NCBI RefSeq assembly: GCF_910593725.1
Contig: NZ_OU343031.1
Location: 1,054,001 to 1,118,000 of the forward strand
Length of the DNA: 64,000 nucleotides
Direction: 5' to 3'
Source: Candidatus Vallotiella hemipterorum
GTDB lineage: Bacteria; Pseudomonadota; Gammaproteobacteria; Burkholderiales; Burkholderiaceae
The notes under the pieces are model-generated. The model searched no databases. It saw only the letters and a list, made by a program, of their open reading frames with translations, and was not told the origin of the DNA. A program made the position numbers and the translations under genes. This document shows, in pieces, positions 11,221 to 25,149 of this stretch; the stretch's first letter is position 1, and every line of letters begins with the position of its first letter.

Positions 11221-11879
11221 TATTAATTCCTGGAAGTAGTCAAAACCGGACTACGCTGGCTCGGGCAGCGGTCATGCTGGCAATAGCCGGCTTAGATATC
11301 GAGAGATCGGCCAGCAATGCATATGCAGTCTCGCCGAGAGAACAACCTGTTATTTTATTTCAGAATTTTTAAGTACGTCAACAAATTTCGGAATTTTCTC
11401 GCGCTAACGGAATAGCTACCGCTAAAGTTCTACTTACCTCGAGAAACTGGTTATTCAAGCACTTATGTTTTAAAATTCTATTTATTCTAGTATGCTGGGT
11501 AATTATCCTCAATATAGTTTAGGATCGGCTCACCTAATATTATATTGAGTAATCACATAGCACTGCTGTATGCTTTAGCCTTAGCACTCTCGCTAAGATA
11601 GGTATTCATCGGCTCCTAGCATTCGTCCCAGATAGCTATATAGCTATATTGGTAATGCATGAGTACTTTATATCGTATATATACGACCCCCCCTTAGGGC
11701 ACCTCGCTGAAAGTTAGTATATTAGCGGAGTGTAATATTACGCCCCCCCCTTAACACCGACTTACTTAATTCCGCAAGGAGTAGTATACCGCAGCTCTTA
11801 TGATCTATAGCAAGCAGACCTAGCGCAAGCAATTGGCGAAAAATCGCTTGCCATTGCGCTGCCGATAAAGACGCATTAA
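11221..11879. other. Non-coding spacer upstream of rpsL
   Basis: No gene-like reading frame is seen. The part next to rpsL should contain the str-operon promoter and leader, but I cannot fix a -35/-10 pair. Two runs of C (7 at 11687-11693 and 8 at 11743-11750) stand out in AT-rich sequence. The left part of the recQ gene probably once reached into this region. Confidence 0.6.
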
Positions 11880-13271
<1,392 letters not shown>

Positions 13272-13322
13272 GAAACTCCAGGGAGTGGAATAGCAAGCGC
13301 CGTGCTCATTTCAACCAATACA

Positions 13323-13364
13323 TTTTTTAGCCATAGAGATAATATTTTCTCTATGGCTAAAAAA
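13323..13364. terminator. 17-bp perfect hairpin upstream of recQ remnant
   Basis: Perfect inverted repeat 13323-13339 with 13348-13364, loop of 8 bases, with six T at one end and six A at the other, so it looks like an intrinsic terminator on both strands. It lies between the recQ remnant and the end of the rpoBC operon, about 1.1 kb beyond rpoC, and may have been the real operon terminator before sequence decay, or the terminator of a lost gene. Confidence 0.6.
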
Positions 13365-14425
13365 GCTATCGATTAGTTATTAGTTATTTAGGCAACCCTG
13401 AGCACTTATCATTGTGTAGCTAGCTTTATTTTTAATCTACAGTACTTGTGAATCACATTAGCTCAAGAAGAGAAATTTTTTAAGCAAGCTATAAATAATT
13501 ATATCTAGATCGATCCTTATATCTTTATGTATAGTGATATTACGCTTAACATTTATCTGTTAATAGGGCTATTGTAGCGATACTTATTTTTTACTAGAGA
13601 TATACAATAGCTCTTATAAAAATATATTAATATAGAATATTATATAGAACAGAATTATGTGATGCATATAATATATTAATATTATTTGAATTTTACTAAA
13701 ATTTAAATAGACTGATTTTAATATAGTTATACCAGTACAGTATGAGTACTGTTTATTTAAATAGAAATTTTTACTTTTTCCTGCAGTAATAAACAGTACA
13801 ACTTTGTTGTATAGTATAGATACTATGTCTGTATATTATCTGGGAACTCCTCTTAATTTTACTTTTTGGGCAACGCGCACGATAAGCATCTGCGTAATCG
13901 ACTAGATAAATGTAAGTTATTCTGATAATTAACTAAGAATACTAAGTATATTTCGAGAGCTATGTGATCTCTGCTTAACGAGCTCTATTTATTTTACTAG
14001 CGACAGAGGCGCAGAGTGCGGTATTTATAATAATAGTTTTGCTGATTTTCGTAGCGCTGTTAAGTACATCTTGAACCCAGCTATAAGTAGAGACTGATAT
14101 TATGCTAGTCAATTTGTTATTACTAACCTTGCTCTTGGGGGGGGCGTTAAAACTTTCCCAAACAGCTACACAAAAACTTTAATTTCTTTATTAAGAAGAA
14201 TACAAATTCTTGCTCATACACTAACTTTATAAGTTAATTAGCATCTATCTAAGTATAAAATGACCGACCCCTACTCTGTAGTAGTAATAACTTTAGTGAA
14301 AATATATACTAGCTCTGCGTGCAGATCATAAGGCTATAGTTTCTAAAATTAATATCGGCAAGAGTCTATGTATCCACTCAAAGTCTTTATTGTTATAGAA
14401 TAGTCTTCTTCAAGTAGTAAATAGT
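13365..14425. other. AT-rich stretch without genes
   Basis: About 1.06 kb between the recQ hairpin and the rpoC end. I see no reading frame, RNA gene or repeat that I can name. A run of eight G lies at 14137-14144. The composition is clearly more AT-rich than the flanking genes, as expected for an eroded gene space. Confidence 0.6.
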
Positions 14426-14466
14426 TATAGCCTGCCAGCACCTCGACTATTTGCTAGCAGGCTATA
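14426..14466 (-). terminator. Hairpin just after rpoC
   Basis: Ten-base-pair stem (14426-14435 with 14457-14466), extendable by three more pairs past a mismatch, beginning five bases after the rpoC stop codon. The sequence following on the minus strand has only short T runs, so this is a weak intrinsic terminator candidate for the rplKAJL-rpoBC transcript. Confidence 0.5.
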
Positions 14467-14470
14467 TACG

Positions 14471-17400
14471 TTACTTGTTTTCAGAAAAAGATTGTTTTAC
14501 CAGTGTTTTCTGTATAGTAAAGTCAAATGGGCTTATGTTCTCCTCTTCTGCCTCAATCTGCTGAAAACGCTCTCGGTCGGCTATCTCTTTGCTTTTTCTA
14601 GCTTTGTGAAAGGCAAGTCCTGTACCAGCCGGGATTAGGCGGCCAACGATTACATTCTCTTTTAGACCACGGAGGTCATCACGCTTGCCCATAATAGCAG
14701 CCTCAGTTAGCACGCGCGTTGTTTCCTGGAACGAGGCGGCTGAAATAAATGAATCAGTTGATAGTGACGCCTTCGTAATACCAAGTAGCACATTTTCATA
14801 TGTTGCTGGTTTCTTACCTTCCGCAATGATTTGATCATTTTCGTCAAGCATATCAGAACGCTCCACTTGCTCTCCTAGTATAAACCGTGTATCTGCATTA
14901 TCTATGATCTGCACACGTCTCAACATTTGGCGGACAATCACTTCAATATGCTTGTCATTAATTTTTACACCCTGCAAGCGATATACGTCTTGTACTTCAT
15001 CAACAATATAGCGCGATAGAGCTTCGATTCCTTGCAGGCGCAGTATATCGTGCGAATCAGCAGGCCCATCAACAATTATCTCTCCTTTGTTGACAACTTG
15101 ACCGTCATGTACAAGAACTTGCTTTTCCTTCGCAATTAAAAATTCATGTTGATTTCCATCCAGGTCTGTGATGATTAAGCGTTGCTTGCCTTTTGTATCT
15201 TTTCCAAACGATACAGTTCCAGTCACTTCTGCTAGAAAGCCCGCATCCTTTGGTGAACGGGCCTCGAATAGCTCGGCAACTCGTGGTAACCCGCCAGTAA
15301 TGTCGCGAGTTTTTTGAGACTCGGTCGGAATCCGTGCCAGAACCTCACCAATCTGGACCTGCTGACCATCTTTAACCGTGATTAGTGCGCCGACCTGGAA
15401 ACCAATTTGCACCGCATGCTCTGTTCCTGGAATCTTTACTTCATCACCGCTCTCACAAAGCATCTTCACTTGTGGGCGCACACTTTTAGTGGATTGAGAG
15501 CCACAGTGCTTTGCGTCAATCACAACAAGAGTCGATAAGCCCGTTACTTCATCAATCTGCTTAGCGACAGTTACGCCCTCTTCAACGTTTTCAAATTTTA
15601 CTGTGCCACCGTACTCTGTGATAATCGGACGTGTCATTGGATCCCATGTTGCAAGCTGCGTACCCGCCTTAATTTGTGTGCCATCTAACTGCAGGAGCGT
15701 TGCACCATACGGAATTTTATGGCATTCACGCTCACGGCCATGGTCGTCTGCGATAATAATTTCTCCGGAGCGAGAAATAACAATTTGCTCGTCCTTTGCG
15801 TTTGTAACATAGCGCATTGTTGAGGTGAAGCGTGCAGTTCCGTTAGACTTCGCTTCGACGCTGGAAGCTATAGCTGCCCGTGATACCGCACCACCAATAT
15901 GGAATGTACGCATCGTTAGCTGAGTACCCGGCTCACCAATTGATTGCGCAGCGATTACACCGACCGCCTCACCTACATTTACTAGCGTACCGCGCCCAAG
16001 ATCGCGGCCATAGCACTTCGCACATAAACCATAACGTGTTTCACAGGTCAGTGGCGTGCGAACGCGCACTTCATCGATACCGAGGTGCTCAATTTCTTCA
16101 ACTGCAGTTTCATCTAACAGCGAACCTGATTCGTATAAAGCTTCCTGAGTTTCTGGATTAATAATCTCAGCTACTGCTACCCGGCCGAGAATTCGATCGC
16201 GTAGCGCTTCGATGACTTCACCGCCTTCGACAAGCGCCTTCATTGCTACGCTCTGGCTAGTACCGCAATCGTCCTCAACTACTACCAAGTCTTGTGTTAC
16301 GTCAACTAAACGACGGGTTAGATAGCCTGAGTTTGCAGTTTTTAATGCAGTATCTGCTAATCCCTTACGGGCACCATGTGTTGAAATAAAGTACTGCAAT
16401 ACATTTAAGCCTTCTCGGAAGTTCGCGGTAATTGGCGTTTCAATAATTGAACCATCCGGCTTAGCCATAAGCCCGCGCATACCCGCTAATTGGCGAATTT
16501 GTACCGCCGAACCACGAGCACCAGAATCCGCCATCATATAAATCGAGTTAAATGACTCTTGGTGCGTCTTATTACCGTTTCGATCAATAACTGGTTCGGT
16601 TGATAGTCTCTGCATCATCGCCTTACCAACTAATTCAGAGGTTGCCGACCAAATATCAACTACATTGTTATAACGCTCCTGAGCAGTAACTAGACCTGAC
16701 ATGTATTGTCGATCATATTCCTTAACTTTTTTAGCAGCTTCACCTACGATCGTTTCTTTTTGTGCCGGAACCAGCATATCATCAACGCAAATCGAGATCC
16801 CGGCCCGGGTAGCTAGTCGGAAGCCTAACTGCATAAGCTGATCTGCAAAAATTACTGTTTCTCGTAAACCGCAACAACGGAAAGCAGTGTTAATTAACCG
16901 AGAGATTTCTTTTTTCTTCAGCGGTTTATTTAGCACGCTGAAGGGCAGGCCCGGTGGTAAAATCTCCGAGAGGATTGCACGACCTACCGTGGTTGCATGT
17001 AGTAAGATCTTAGGTACAAATTTTGGCGAATCATTAGAGCGATGATCCCCATTGGCTACCATTTCAGTAATGCGTACATTGACGCGCGAGGCTAGTTCTA
17101 CTGTCTTATTCTCATACGCTCGAAGAACTTCTCCTACACCAGTAAAAGTCATTCCCTCGCCCTTCGCATTAATTGCTTCGCGCGTCGCGTAGTATAAGCC
17201 TAGTACGATATCCTGCGATGGAACGATTGATGGATCGCCATTAGCCGGGAACAAAATGTTATTAGACGCAAGCATTAGCGTGCGCGCCTCCATCTGTGCT
17301 TCGAGCGACAGAGGTACATGTACAGCCATCTGGTCGCCATCAAAATCAGCATTGAATGCAGCACACACTAGTGGGTGTAGTTGAATTGCTTTGCCTTCTA

Positions 17401-18721
17401 TTAGTACCGGCTCGAAAGCCTGAATCCCAAGACGATGCAGAGTTGGGGCACGATTTAGCATCACTGGATGCTCGCGAATCACTTCTTCTAGAATATCCCA
17501 TACGATGGGTGTCTGACTTTCAACTTCCTTCTTTGCTGCTTTGATTGTTGTCGCGACGCCTACTACCTCTAGCTTGTGAAAAATGAATGGTTTAAACAAT
17601 TCAAGCGCCATCAACTTAGGCAATCCACACTGGTGTAGTTTAAGAGTTGGACCGACGACGATCACTGATCGGCCAGAGTAGTCAACGCGCTTACCCAGCA
17701 AATTCTGGCGGAAGCGACCACCCTTGCCTTTAATCATATCGGCAAGCGACTTTAGAGGTCGTTTATTAGCGCCGGTCATTGCTTTTCCACGACGTCCATT
17801 GTCGAGCAACGAGTCGACTACCTCTTGCAACATCCTTTTTTCATTGCGAATGATGATCTCGGGCGCTTTCAATTCAAGTAGACGCTTTAATCGGTTATTA
17901 CGATTAATAACGCGACGATACAAGTCGTTTAGATCCGACGTCGCGAACCTACCGCCGTCTAGCGGTACCAGTGGACGCAACTCCGGTGGTAATACAGGTA
18001 ACACCTCAAGGATCATCCACTCTGGCTTAATGCCGGAACGCTGGAATGCCTCCAGCACCTTTAGGCGCTTTGCATACTTTTTGATTTTTGCTTCGGATCC
18101 AGTATTCTTTAACTCAGCACGAAGTTGTTCAATTTGCGCATCAATATCAATTGAGCGCAGTAGCTCACGTATACCTTCTGCGCCCATTTCTGCCCGGAAC
18201 TCTTCACCATCTTCTTCGGCTTTATAGTAATCCTCTTCGGTTATAATCTGTCGCGTTTTAAGCTGTGTTATGCCTGGATCGATCACGACATACGCTTCGA
18301 AATAAAGTACGCGCTCAATATCGCGTAATGTCATATCGAGTACCATACCTAACCGTGATGGCAGCGACTTTAGAAACCATATATGTGCGACTGGAGAGGC
18401 AAGCTCAATATGGCCCATACGCTCGCGGCGTACTTTCGTGAGCGTTACTTCAACGCCGCATTTCTCGCAGATTACGCCGCGATGTTTTAGACGTTTATAC
18501 TTGCCGCAGAGACACTCGTAATCCTTGATTGGGCCAAAGATCTTTGCGCAGAATAAACCATCTCGCTCAGGTTTGAAGGTGCGGTAGTTAATAGTTTCCG
18601 GCTTTTTTACTTCACCAAACGACCAAGATCGGATCTTGTCCGGTGAGGCTAGACTTATCTTAATGGCATCAAAAACTTCTTCTTGTTGGACTTGCTTGAA
18701 TAGATCGAGCAAAGCTTTCAT
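14471..18721 (-). CDS. rpoC: RNA polymerase subunit beta'
   Basis: Catalytic subunit of RNA polymerase. It has 1416 residues, the length usual in betaproteobacteria. The N-terminal zinc site is formed by C70, C72, C85 and C88. The absolutely conserved Mg-binding loop [12 protein letters not shown] lies near residue 460. The second zinc cluster is seen around [18 protein letters not shown], and the trigger-loop/bridge-helix regions ([24 protein letters not shown]) are intact. It starts 21 bases after rpoB and ends the operon; a weak hairpin follows. Confidence 0.99.
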   Translation of the reverse strand: MKALLDLFKQVQQEEVFDAIKISLASPDKIRSWSFGEVKKPETINYRTFKPERDGLFCAKIFGPIKDYECLCGKYKRLKHRGVICEKCGVEVTLTKVRRERMGHIELASPVAHIWFLKSLPSRLGMVLDMTLRDIERVLYFEAYVVIDPGITQLKTRQIITEEDYYKAEEDGEEFRAEMGAEGIRELLRSIDIDAQIEQLRAELKNTGSEAKIKKYAKRLKVLEAFQRSGIKPEWMILEVLPVLPPELRPLVPLDGGRFATSDLNDLYRRVINRNNRLKRLLELKAPEIIIRNEKRMLQEVVDSLLDNGRRGKAMTGANKRPLKSLADMIKGKGGRFRQNLLGKRVDYSGRSVIVVGPTLKLHQCGLPKLMALELFKPFIFHKLEVVGVATTIKAAKKEVESQTPIVWDILEEVIREHPVMLNRAPTLHRLGIQAFEPVLIEGKAIQLHPLVCAAFNADFDGDQMAVHVPLSLEAQMEARTLMLASNNILFPANGDPSIVPSQDIVLGLYYATREAINAKGEGMTFTGVGEVLRAYENKTVELASRVNVRITEMVANGDHRSNDSPKFVPKILLHATTVGRAILSEILPPGLPFSVLNKPLKKKEISRLINTAFRCCGLRETVIFADQLMQLGFRLATRAGISICVDDMLVPAQKETIVGEAAKKVKEYDRQYMSGLVTAQERYNNVVDIWSATSELVGKAMMQRLSTEPVIDRNGNKTHQESFNSIYMMADSGARGSAVQIRQLAGMRGLMAKPDGSIIETPITANFREGLNVLQYFISTHGARKGLADTALKTANSGYLTRRLVDVTQDLVVVEDDCGTSQSVAMKALVEGGEVIEALRDRILGRVAVAEIINPETQEALYESGSLLDETAVEEIEHLGIDEVRVRTPLTCETRYGLCAKCYGRDLGRGTLVNVGEAVGVIAAQSIGEPGTQLTMRTFHIGGAVSRAAIASSVEAKSNGTARFTSTMRYVTNAKDEQIVISRSGEIIIADDHGRERECHKIPYGATLLQLDGTQIKAGTQLATWDPMTRPIITEYGGTVKFENVEEGVTVAKQIDEVTGLSTLVVIDAKHCGSQSTKSVRPQVKMLCESGDEVKIPGTEHAVQIGFQVGALITVKDGQQVQIGEVLARIPTESQKTRDITGGLPRVAELFEARSPKDAGFLAEVTGTVSFGKDTKGKQRLIITDLDGNQHEFLIAKEKQVLVHDGQVVNKGEIIVDGPADSHDILRLQGIEALSRYIVDEVQDVYRLQGVKINDKHIEVIVRQMLRRVQIIDNADTRFILGEQVERSDMLDENDQIIAEGKKPATYENVLLGITKASLSTDSFISAASFQETTRVLTEAAIMGKRDDLRGLKENVIVGRLIPAGTGLAFHKARKSKEIADRERFQQIEAEEENISPFDFTIQKTLVKQSFSENK

Positions 18722-18742
18722 CGCTTCTCTCCAGTAGTCCGA

Positions 18743-21700
18743 TTAGTTCCGGTCTAGGTCGATATCGATACCGAGCGACCGTATTTCTTTCACTAGCACG
18801 TTGAATGACTCTGGCATGCCCGCATCGATCACGTGATCACCCTTGACAAGATTCTCATACACTTTCGTGCGACCTGTTACGTCATCCGACTTTACCGTTA
18901 ACATTTCCTGTAACACGTAGGATGCGCCGTATGCCTCTAGCGCCCACACCTCCATTTCCCCAAAGCGTTGGCCACCAAATTGTGCCTTACCGCCTAACGG
19001 CTGCTGCGTTACCAGTGAATATGGGCCGGTCGAGCGCGCATGCATCTTATCATCCACTAAATGATGGAGCTTTAACATATGCATGTAGCCTACTGTTACT
19101 GGACGCTCGAAAGCCTCGCCAGTACGCCCATCGTATAGTGTCACCTGGTTTTTCGACTTTGTCATTCCTAGCTGCTGGGCCACCTCGTCTGGAAACGCTA
19201 AATCCAGCATATACGAAATCTCTCTCTCGTGCGCGCCATCAAATACTGGTGTTGCAAATGGCACACCTTCTTTTAAGTTTTGTGCAAGCTCGATAATTTC
19301 ATCATTAGACATCTCATCAATTGACTCTAAACGACCCGACTCATTATAAATCTTCATCAAAAACAATCTCAGATCCTGGACTAGGGTCGATTTTTTAGCC
19401 TGTAACATTTCACCTATACGCCACCCTAAACCCTTTGCAGACCAGCCTAAGTGGGTTTCAAGGATCTGGCCGACATTCATTCTCGACGGCACCCCCAGTG
19501 GATTTAATACAACATCGCATGGGCGGCCATCAGCCATATATGGCATATCTTCAATCGGAACGATTTTTGAGACGACACCTTTATTACCGTGTCGGCCCGC
19601 CATTTTATCGCCAGGTTGCAATCGCCGCTTGACTGCCAGGTATACTTTAGCCATTTTTAACACACCTGGAGGCAATTCATCTCCCTGTGTTAGTTTCTTT
19701 CGCTTTTCTTCAAACGCGAGGCTAAATTGATCACGCTTCTGCTCGATTGATTCTTTAATTGCCTCTAGTTGCGCTGCTGCGTTCTCGTCGGAGAGGCGAA
19801 TATCGAACCAGTGATAATGAGCTAAATTATTTAAGTATTCGCGCGTAATCTTCGAATTTTTTGCAAGTTTTTTTGGACCACCGTTCACAAGCTTACCGTT
19901 GAGCATTCGAGCTAATCGCTCGAATGCATCGCTTTCGACGATGCGTAACTGGTCATTTAAATCTAATCGATAGCGTTTAAGTTCATCATCGATAATCTGT
20001 TGTGCACGTTTATCACGCTGGATTCCTTCACGTGTAAATACTTGTACGTCGATTACCGTTCCGGTCATGCCTGATGGGACGCGCAGAGACGTATCTTTTA
20101 CATCAGAAGCTTTCTCGCCGAAGATTGCGCGTAGCAGCTTTTCTTCCGGAGTTAGTTGAGTCTCGCCTTTCGGAGTTACCTTACCAATTAATACATCGCC
20201 AGTCTCGACCTCAGCACCGATATAAATAATTCCTGATTCATCTAGACGACCTAGCTGCACTTCAGCTAGATTAGAGATATCTCTCGTAATTTCTTCCGGG
20301 CCAAGCTTTGTATCGCGTGCTACAACATTGAGTTCCTCGATATGGATCGAGGTATAGCGGTCATCGGAGACAACGCGCTCAGAAATTAAGAGTGAATCCT
20401 CAAAGTTGTAGCCATTCCACGGTGTAAACGCGACTAGCATATTCTGGCCGAGCGCAAGCTCTCCTAGATCGGTTGATGCACCATCAGCAATTACATCGCC
20501 ACATGCGACACGATCTCCAACCTTCGCGATGGGCCGCTGGTTAATATTCGTATTTTGATTTGAGCGCGTATATTTAATTAAATTATAGATATCGACGCCA
20601 ACCTCACCGGCTACCGCCTCGTCATCGTTCACGCGAATTACCACACGGCTAGCGTCAACATAGTCAATCACCCCACCACGGCATGCCTGCACCGTCGTAC
20701 CTGAGTCTACAGCAGTCCTACGCTCGATGCCCGTACCAACTACTGCTTTTTCCGGCCGCAGGCAAGGCACCGCCTGACGCTGCATGTTTGAGCCCATAAG
20801 TGCTCGGTTTGCATCATCGTGTTCGAGGAACGGAATTAGTGACGCAGCTACAGACACAATCTGTGATGGTGCTACATCCATATACTGGATTCGGTCTGGT
20901 ATAACCATCAGCGTTTCACCAGCTTCGCGAGCCGAAACTAGCTCGTCCACTAGCCGACCTTCGTCGTCAATCGCTGCATTTGCTTGAGCAATTACATACT
21001 GACCTTCCTCGATCGCAGACAGATAGTCTATCTTATCAGTTACCTGACCATTAATCACCTTCCGGTAGGGCGTCTCGAGGAAACAATATTCGTTTAAGTG
21101 AGCATACAGCGCGAGTGAGTTAATTAGACCGATATTTGGACCTTCCGGCGTTTCGATCGGGCATACACGACCGTAGTGTGTCGGGTGAACGTCACGCACC
21201 TCAAATCCAGCACGCTCACGTGTCAATCCTCCTGGTCCTAGCGCTGATACGCGTCGCTTATGCGTAATCTCAGATAGAGGATTAGTTTGATCCATAAACT
21301 GCGATAGCTGTGAGGAGCCGAAGAACTCGCGAATCGCTGATGAAATTGGTTTTGAATTAATTAGGTCATGCGGCATTAAATTCTCACTCTCCGCCTGACC
21401 AAGGCGCTCTTTAACTGCGCGTTCTACACGCACTAAACCAGCGCGAAACTGATTTTCAGCTAACTCACCGACGCAACGCACACGACGATTACCAAGATGG
21501 TCGATATCATCGGCCTCTCCTTTACCGTTGCGCAGCCCAACTAAAATCTTAATTGCCGCAAGTAGATCATCATCGGTCAAGGTCATCGGACCATGAATCT
21601 CATCACGACCGACTCGACGGTTAAACTTCATTCGACCAACTTTCGATAGATCGTACGTATCCTCACTATAAAAAAGACGATTAAACAACGACTCAACCGC

Positions 21701-22855
21701 ATCTTCTGTAGGTGGCTCGCCCGGCCGCATCATCCGGTAAATTGCGATTCTCGCAGCAGCCTTATCGGTAGTTTCATCAATATGAAGCGTAGATGATATG
21801 TACGGACCCTGGTCTAGATCGTTTGTATATAAGGTCTGGATTTTTTGTACACGTGTTTCTCTGAGCTTATCAAGCAGAGCCTCGGTCATCTCCTCGTTTG
21901 CATTGGCTATTACCTCACCAGTCTCGGTATCAATCACGTTCTTCGCAAGAACGCGGCCAATCAAATAGTCATCTGGCACCGAGATATACCTCGTTTTTGT
22001 GCTCTGAAGATCACAGATATGCTTAGCATTAATCCGTTTGTCTTTTTGGACAATAACCTTTCCATCTCGATCAATAATGTTAAAACGTGCAACCTCGCCT
22101 CGTAATCGATCCAAAACACATTCCATCTGTGCGCCTTCGTTGGTCAACATAAAGTTATCGAACACGAAGAAATTCGCCAAGATCTGCTCTGACGTCAAGC
22201 CAATAGCTTTTAGTAGGATTGTTACTGGCATTTTACGGCGACGATCAACTCGAAAGTATAAGATATCTTTCGGATCGAACTCAAAATCTAGCCAGGAGCC
22301 GCGATAGGGAATAATACGAGCCGAGAATAATAGCTTACCTGAGCTATGCGTTTTACCCTTGTCATGTTCAAAGAACACACCTGGTGATCGGTGTAGCTGT
22401 GAAACGATTACACGCTCAGTACCGTTGATTACGAACGAGCCGGTTGGTGTCATAAGCGGAATTTCGCCCATGTATACTTCTTGTTCTTTTACCTCTTTAA
22501 CAAGCGGCTTAGTTGAGGATTCCCTATCGAAGATTACTAGGCGAACCTTAGCCCGCAATGCAGAGCAATAGGTTAAGCCGCGCTGTTGGCACTCCTTAAC
22601 GTCAAACACCGGAGATGACAGCGCATAGCTGACAAACTTAAGCTGGGCAAAACCATTATGCGAGACGATTGGAAAAACTGATGTAAAAGCAACTTGCAGC
22701 CCTTCCGGTTTACGTTGTGCAGCAGGTACATCCGCCTGTAAGAAAGCACTAAATGATTCAAGCTGAGTAGCCAGCAGAAAAGGAACCGGGTGAACGATAG
22801 GGCGTTTCGCAAAACTCTTGCGAATGCGCTTCTTCTCGGTGAAGGAATATTGCAT
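18743..22855 (-). CDS. rpoB: RNA polymerase subunit beta
   Basis: Second large subunit of RNA polymerase. It has 1370 residues, full length. The rifampicin-binding region ([20 protein letters not shown] and [10 protein letters not shown]) carries wild-type Asp, His and Ser. Other conserved blocks are [33 protein letters not shown] and the C-terminal [19 protein letters not shown]. The 330-base spacer to rplL contains a strong hairpin that may set the ratio between ribosomal and polymerase messages. Confidence 0.99.
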   Translation of the reverse strand: MQYSFTEKKRIRKSFAKRPIVHPVPFLLATQLESFSAFLQADVPAAQRKPEGLQVAFTSVFPIVSHNGFAQLKFVSYALSSPVFDVKECQQRGLTYCSALRAKVRLVIFDRESSTKPLVKEVKEQEVYMGEIPLMTPTGSFVINGTERVIVSQLHRSPGVFFEHDKGKTHSSGKLLFSARIIPYRGSWLDFEFDPKDILYFRVDRRRKMPVTILLKAIGLTSEQILANFFVFDNFMLTNEGAQMECVLDRLRGEVARFNIIDRDGKVIVQKDKRINAKHICDLQSTKTRYISVPDDYLIGRVLAKNVIDTETGEVIANANEEMTEALLDKLRETRVQKIQTLYTNDLDQGPYISSTLHIDETTDKAAARIAIYRMMRPGEPPTEDAVESLFNRLFYSEDTYDLSKVGRMKFNRRVGRDEIHGPMTLTDDDLLAAIKILVGLRNGKGEADDIDHLGNRRVRCVGELAENQFRAGLVRVERAVKERLGQAESENLMPHDLINSKPISSAIREFFGSSQLSQFMDQTNPLSEITHKRRVSALGPGGLTRERAGFEVRDVHPTHYGRVCPIETPEGPNIGLINSLALYAHLNEYCFLETPYRKVINGQVTDKIDYLSAIEEGQYVIAQANAAIDDEGRLVDELVSAREAGETLMVIPDRIQYMDVAPSQIVSVAASLIPFLEHDDANRALMGSNMQRQAVPCLRPEKAVVGTGIERRTAVDSGTTVQACRGGVIDYVDASRVVIRVNDDEAVAGEVGVDIYNLIKYTRSNQNTNINQRPIAKVGDRVACGDVIADGASTDLGELALGQNMLVAFTPWNGYNFEDSLLISERVVSDDRYTSIHIEELNVVARDTKLGPEEITRDISNLAEVQLGRLDESGIIYIGAEVETGDVLIGKVTPKGETQLTPEEKLLRAIFGEKASDVKDTSLRVPSGMTGTVIDVQVFTREGIQRDKRAQQIIDDELKRYRLDLNDQLRIVESDAFERLARMLNGKLVNGGPKKLAKNSKITREYLNNLAHYHWFDIRLSDENAAAQLEAIKESIEQKRDQFSLAFEEKRKKLTQGDELPPGVLKMAKVYLAVKRRLQPGDKMAGRHGNKGVVSKIVPIEDMPYMADGRPCDVVLNPLGVPSRMNVGQILETHLGWSAKGLGWRIGEMLQAKKSTLVQDLRLFLMKIYNESGRLESIDEMSNDEIIELAQNLKEGVPFATPVFDGAHEREISYMLDLAFPDEVAQQLGMTKSKNQVTLYDGRTGEAFERPVTVGYMHMLKLHHLVDDKMHARSTGPYSLVTQQPLGGKAQFGGQRFGEMEVWALEAYGASYVLQEMLTVKSDDVTGRTKVYENLVKGDHVIDAGMPESFNVLVKEIRSLGIDIDLDRN

Positions 22856-23130
22856 ACGATCTCCGAATCACGGCGTGATAGTTCATTGCTCCAACGGCAG
22901 CGAACAAAATTACCCAAGTGTTCACCGACTGAAACCCTGTAGTCGTTCAAGCGTTTGAACAGACTAAAAAGCTTGGTGGTTGGCCGCGCTACCAACCGTT
23001 GGCTGACAGCAGCGGTTGCCAATGTTTCCCGCTACCCGGACCAAACTTGCCTTCTGCAGTCGCTTCAAAAGGCAAAGCTATGAAGATTACAGTACTACCT
23101 AATAAATAAAGCGCTTACTAAATCCATAAA

Positions 23131-23171
23131 GCGCGAAGGGCTGACAGTTTGGAACCGCCAGCCCTTCGCGC
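23131..23171 (-). terminator. Attenuator-like hairpin between rplL and rpoB
   Basis: Perfect 13-base-pair stem (23131-23143 with 23159-23171), GC-rich, 15-base loop, starting 14 bases after the rplL stop. A T-rich stretch with interruptions follows on the minus strand. The same position in E. coli holds a partial terminator and an RNase III site; the placement suggests a similar attenuator here. Confidence 0.65.
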
Positions 23172-23184
23172 AAATCGCTGAAAA

Positions 23185-23562
23185 TTATTTAATTTCAGCT
23201 TTTGCACCAGCGTCTTCAAGCTTTTTCTTCGCTTCTTCAGCGATATCTTTTGTCACCGCCTCTTTAACGGGCTTAGGTGCGCTGTCGACTAAATCTTTAG
23301 CTTCTTTTAGACCAAGACCAGTAAGTTCACGAACAGTTTTAATAACCGATACTTTATTCGGACCGACTTCTAGCAGGTTTACTGAAAATTCCGTCTGCTC
23401 TTCTACTACCGCGGTAGAATTACCTGAACCAGGCGGACCCGCAATAGCAAGCGCAGCAGCCGATACACTAAACTTCTCCTCGAAAGCTTTAACTAGCTCA
23501 TTTAGCTCGAGGACTGACATCGCGCCAACGGCTTCTAGGATGTCTTCTTTTGCGATTGCCAT
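23185..23562 (-). CDS. rplL: 50S ribosomal protein L7/L12
   Basis: Stalk protein that recruits translational GTPases. It has 125 residues: an N-terminal dimerisation domain ([20 protein letters not shown]), a short Ala/Gly/Pro-rich hinge (about residues 35-50), and the C-terminal factor-binding domain with [20 protein letters not shown]. It follows rplJ by 74 bases and precedes a hairpin. Confidence 0.98.
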   Translation of the reverse strand: MAIAKEDILEAVGAMSVLELNELVKAFEEKFSVSAAALAIAGPPGSGNSTAVVEEQTEFSVNLLEVGPNKVSVIKTVRELTGLGLKEAKDLVDSAPKPVKEAVTKDIAEEAKKKLEDAGAKAEIK

Positions 23563-23636
23563 TTAAATACTCCTAACTTGGAATTTGGATTTTAGCTAAC
23601 GATCCAGGGCTAACCGGGCTTATACCCGGCTACCTG

Positions 23637-24134
23637 TCAGGTGGCTTCACTTTGCTGCTTTTCGGCCAGAATAGCCAAAGCGTATGCAAAGCCAGAAACA
23701 GGTGCCTGCATAACACCTAGCAGCTTCGCAAATAGTTCCTCGCGGCTTGGAATGGAAGCTAATGCCTGCACATCAGCCCTGTTCATCACCTTACCATCAT
23801 AGAAGCCAGCCTTAATTACAAGCTTATCGGTAGTTTTACCAAAGTCATGAATAACTTTAGCCGCCGGAATTGCGTCGTCTGAAATGCTATAAATCAAGGG
23901 ACCTGTCATATGCTCAGCGAGCAGAGCAAATGGTGTATTTATGACCGCGCGACGGGCAAGCGTATTTTTTAATACGCACAGATACACCCGCTGCTCGAAG
24001 GCCCTCGCACGAAGATTAGTTAGATCGCTAACCGAAATTCCACGATATTCAGCTAATACAATAGTCTGAGCTTTCGTAACTTTGGCGGAAATCTTAGCCA
24101 CGATAGCTCGCTTATCTTCACGATTAAGCGGCAC
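23637..24134 (-). CDS. rplJ: 50S ribosomal protein L10
   Basis: Base of the L7/L12 stalk. It has 165 residues: [19 protein letters not shown], the conserved [10 protein letters not shown] region with LKNTLARRA, and the C-terminal helix that binds L12 dimers. A 300-base leader without a gene precedes it, as in bacteria where L10 with L12 represses its own mRNA. Confidence 0.97.
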   Translation of the reverse strand: MPLNREDKRAIVAKISAKVTKAQTIVLAEYRGISVSDLTNLRARAFEQRVYLCVLKNTLARRAVINTPFALLAEHMTGPLIYSISDDAIPAAKVIHDFGKTTDKLVIKAGFYDGKVMNRADVQALASIPSREELFAKLLGVMQAPVSGFAYALAILAEKQQSEAT

Positions 24135-24435
24135 GTTTAACCTCCAGATTTAGTCCGTTAGAGGGTCGTTCCGACCACATCGCGCACCGCGTTTATAAAC
24201 GGTGCCCGAGATTGTTGGGAATATTTCTTCTAGTACAGCTATTACTGTACCTAGCTTCTATTCAGAAAAACTATCTTAGGTTTATTATCTGCTTTAGCTT
24301 TCAATTAAAAACAGGTGCTACAGCCACTTTTTGGCAGAAATTTTTGATAATTACTTATGTTGTTTTACTGTTTACTATTAATATATAGGAATATAGCCTA
24401 TATACAGCAAGGAAGCATAACTACTAGCACGCATC
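24135..24435 (-). promoter_or_regulatory. Probable L10 leader region
   Basis: A 301-base gap between rplA and rplJ in an otherwise tight cluster. By position it is the place for the rplJ promoter and the L10(L12)4 autoregulatory leader known in E. coli. A 6-base-pair hairpin (24184-24189 with 24200-24205) with a palindromic AT loop lies about 50 bases before the rplJ start. I cannot confirm the L10 binding fold by eye. Confidence 0.4.
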
Positions 24436-25149
24436 TTATTGCGTTGCTACTTTTTCTGCATTAATAGTGCTTAAGTCAACTCGTATACCGATACCCATCG
24501 TACTTGACATTGCAATTTTACGTAGATAAATTCCTTTACTGGCGGCTGGTTTAGCCTGTTGGAGGGCACCAACTAACGCAATAAGATTAGCTTTTAAAGC
24601 GGTCGATTCAAATGACGCGCGACCAATGGTCACATGAATAATTCCAGCTTTGTCAACACGGAACTGCACCTGACCAGCTTTCGCATTCTTTACTGCTGTT
24701 GCTACGTCTAGCGTCACTGTACCCATTTTTGGATTCGGCATTAAACCCCTTGGACCAAGGATTTGACCAAGGGCGCCAACTACACGCATTGTATCCGGCG
24801 ATGCAATTACGCTATCGAAGTTTAGATTACCTGCTCTCACTTGTTCAGCTAAGTCTTCCATCCCGACAATGTCAGCGCCCGCATCTTTAGCTTGCTCTGC
24901 TTTGTTACCTTGCGCAAATACAGCAACACGCACGCTTTTTCCAGTACCGGCTGGTAATACAACTGAGCTACGAACTACTTGATCCGATTTTTTTGCATCA
25001 ATACCAAGCTGTACAGAAATGTCAATTGACTCATCAAACTTAGCAGTTGCACACTGCCTCACAAGCACAAGCGCATCATCTATAGGATATAGCTTCAGGT
25101 GATCGACTTTATTTTTGAGCACTTTTAGGCGCTTTGAAACTCTACCCAT
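24436..25149 (-). CDS. rplA: 50S ribosomal protein L1
   Basis: L1-stalk protein acting on E-site tRNA release; in E. coli it also represses the rplK-rplA mRNA. It has 237 residues, close to the family length. The L1 signature lies in the [15 protein letters not shown] region near residues 131-145. Its start overlaps the rplK end by 8 bases, apparently because rplK has gained a base near its stop codon. Confidence 0.98.
   Translation of the reverse strand: MGRVSKRLKVLKNKVDHLKLYPIDDALVLVRQCATAKFDESIDISVQLGIDAKKSDQVVRSSVVLPAGTGKSVRVAVFAQGNKAEQAKDAGADIVGMEDLAEQVRAGNLNFDSVIASPDTMRVVGALGQILGPRGLMPNPKMGTVTLDVATAVKNAKAGQVQFRVDKAGIIHVTIGRASFESTALKANLIALVGALQQAKPAASKGIYLRKIAMSSTMGIGIRVDLSTINAEKVATQ

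Noticed and set aside
22573-23022. 149-codon minus-strand frame across the rpoB start
   Set aside because: It is out of frame with rpoB over most of its length and is a shadow of that gene.
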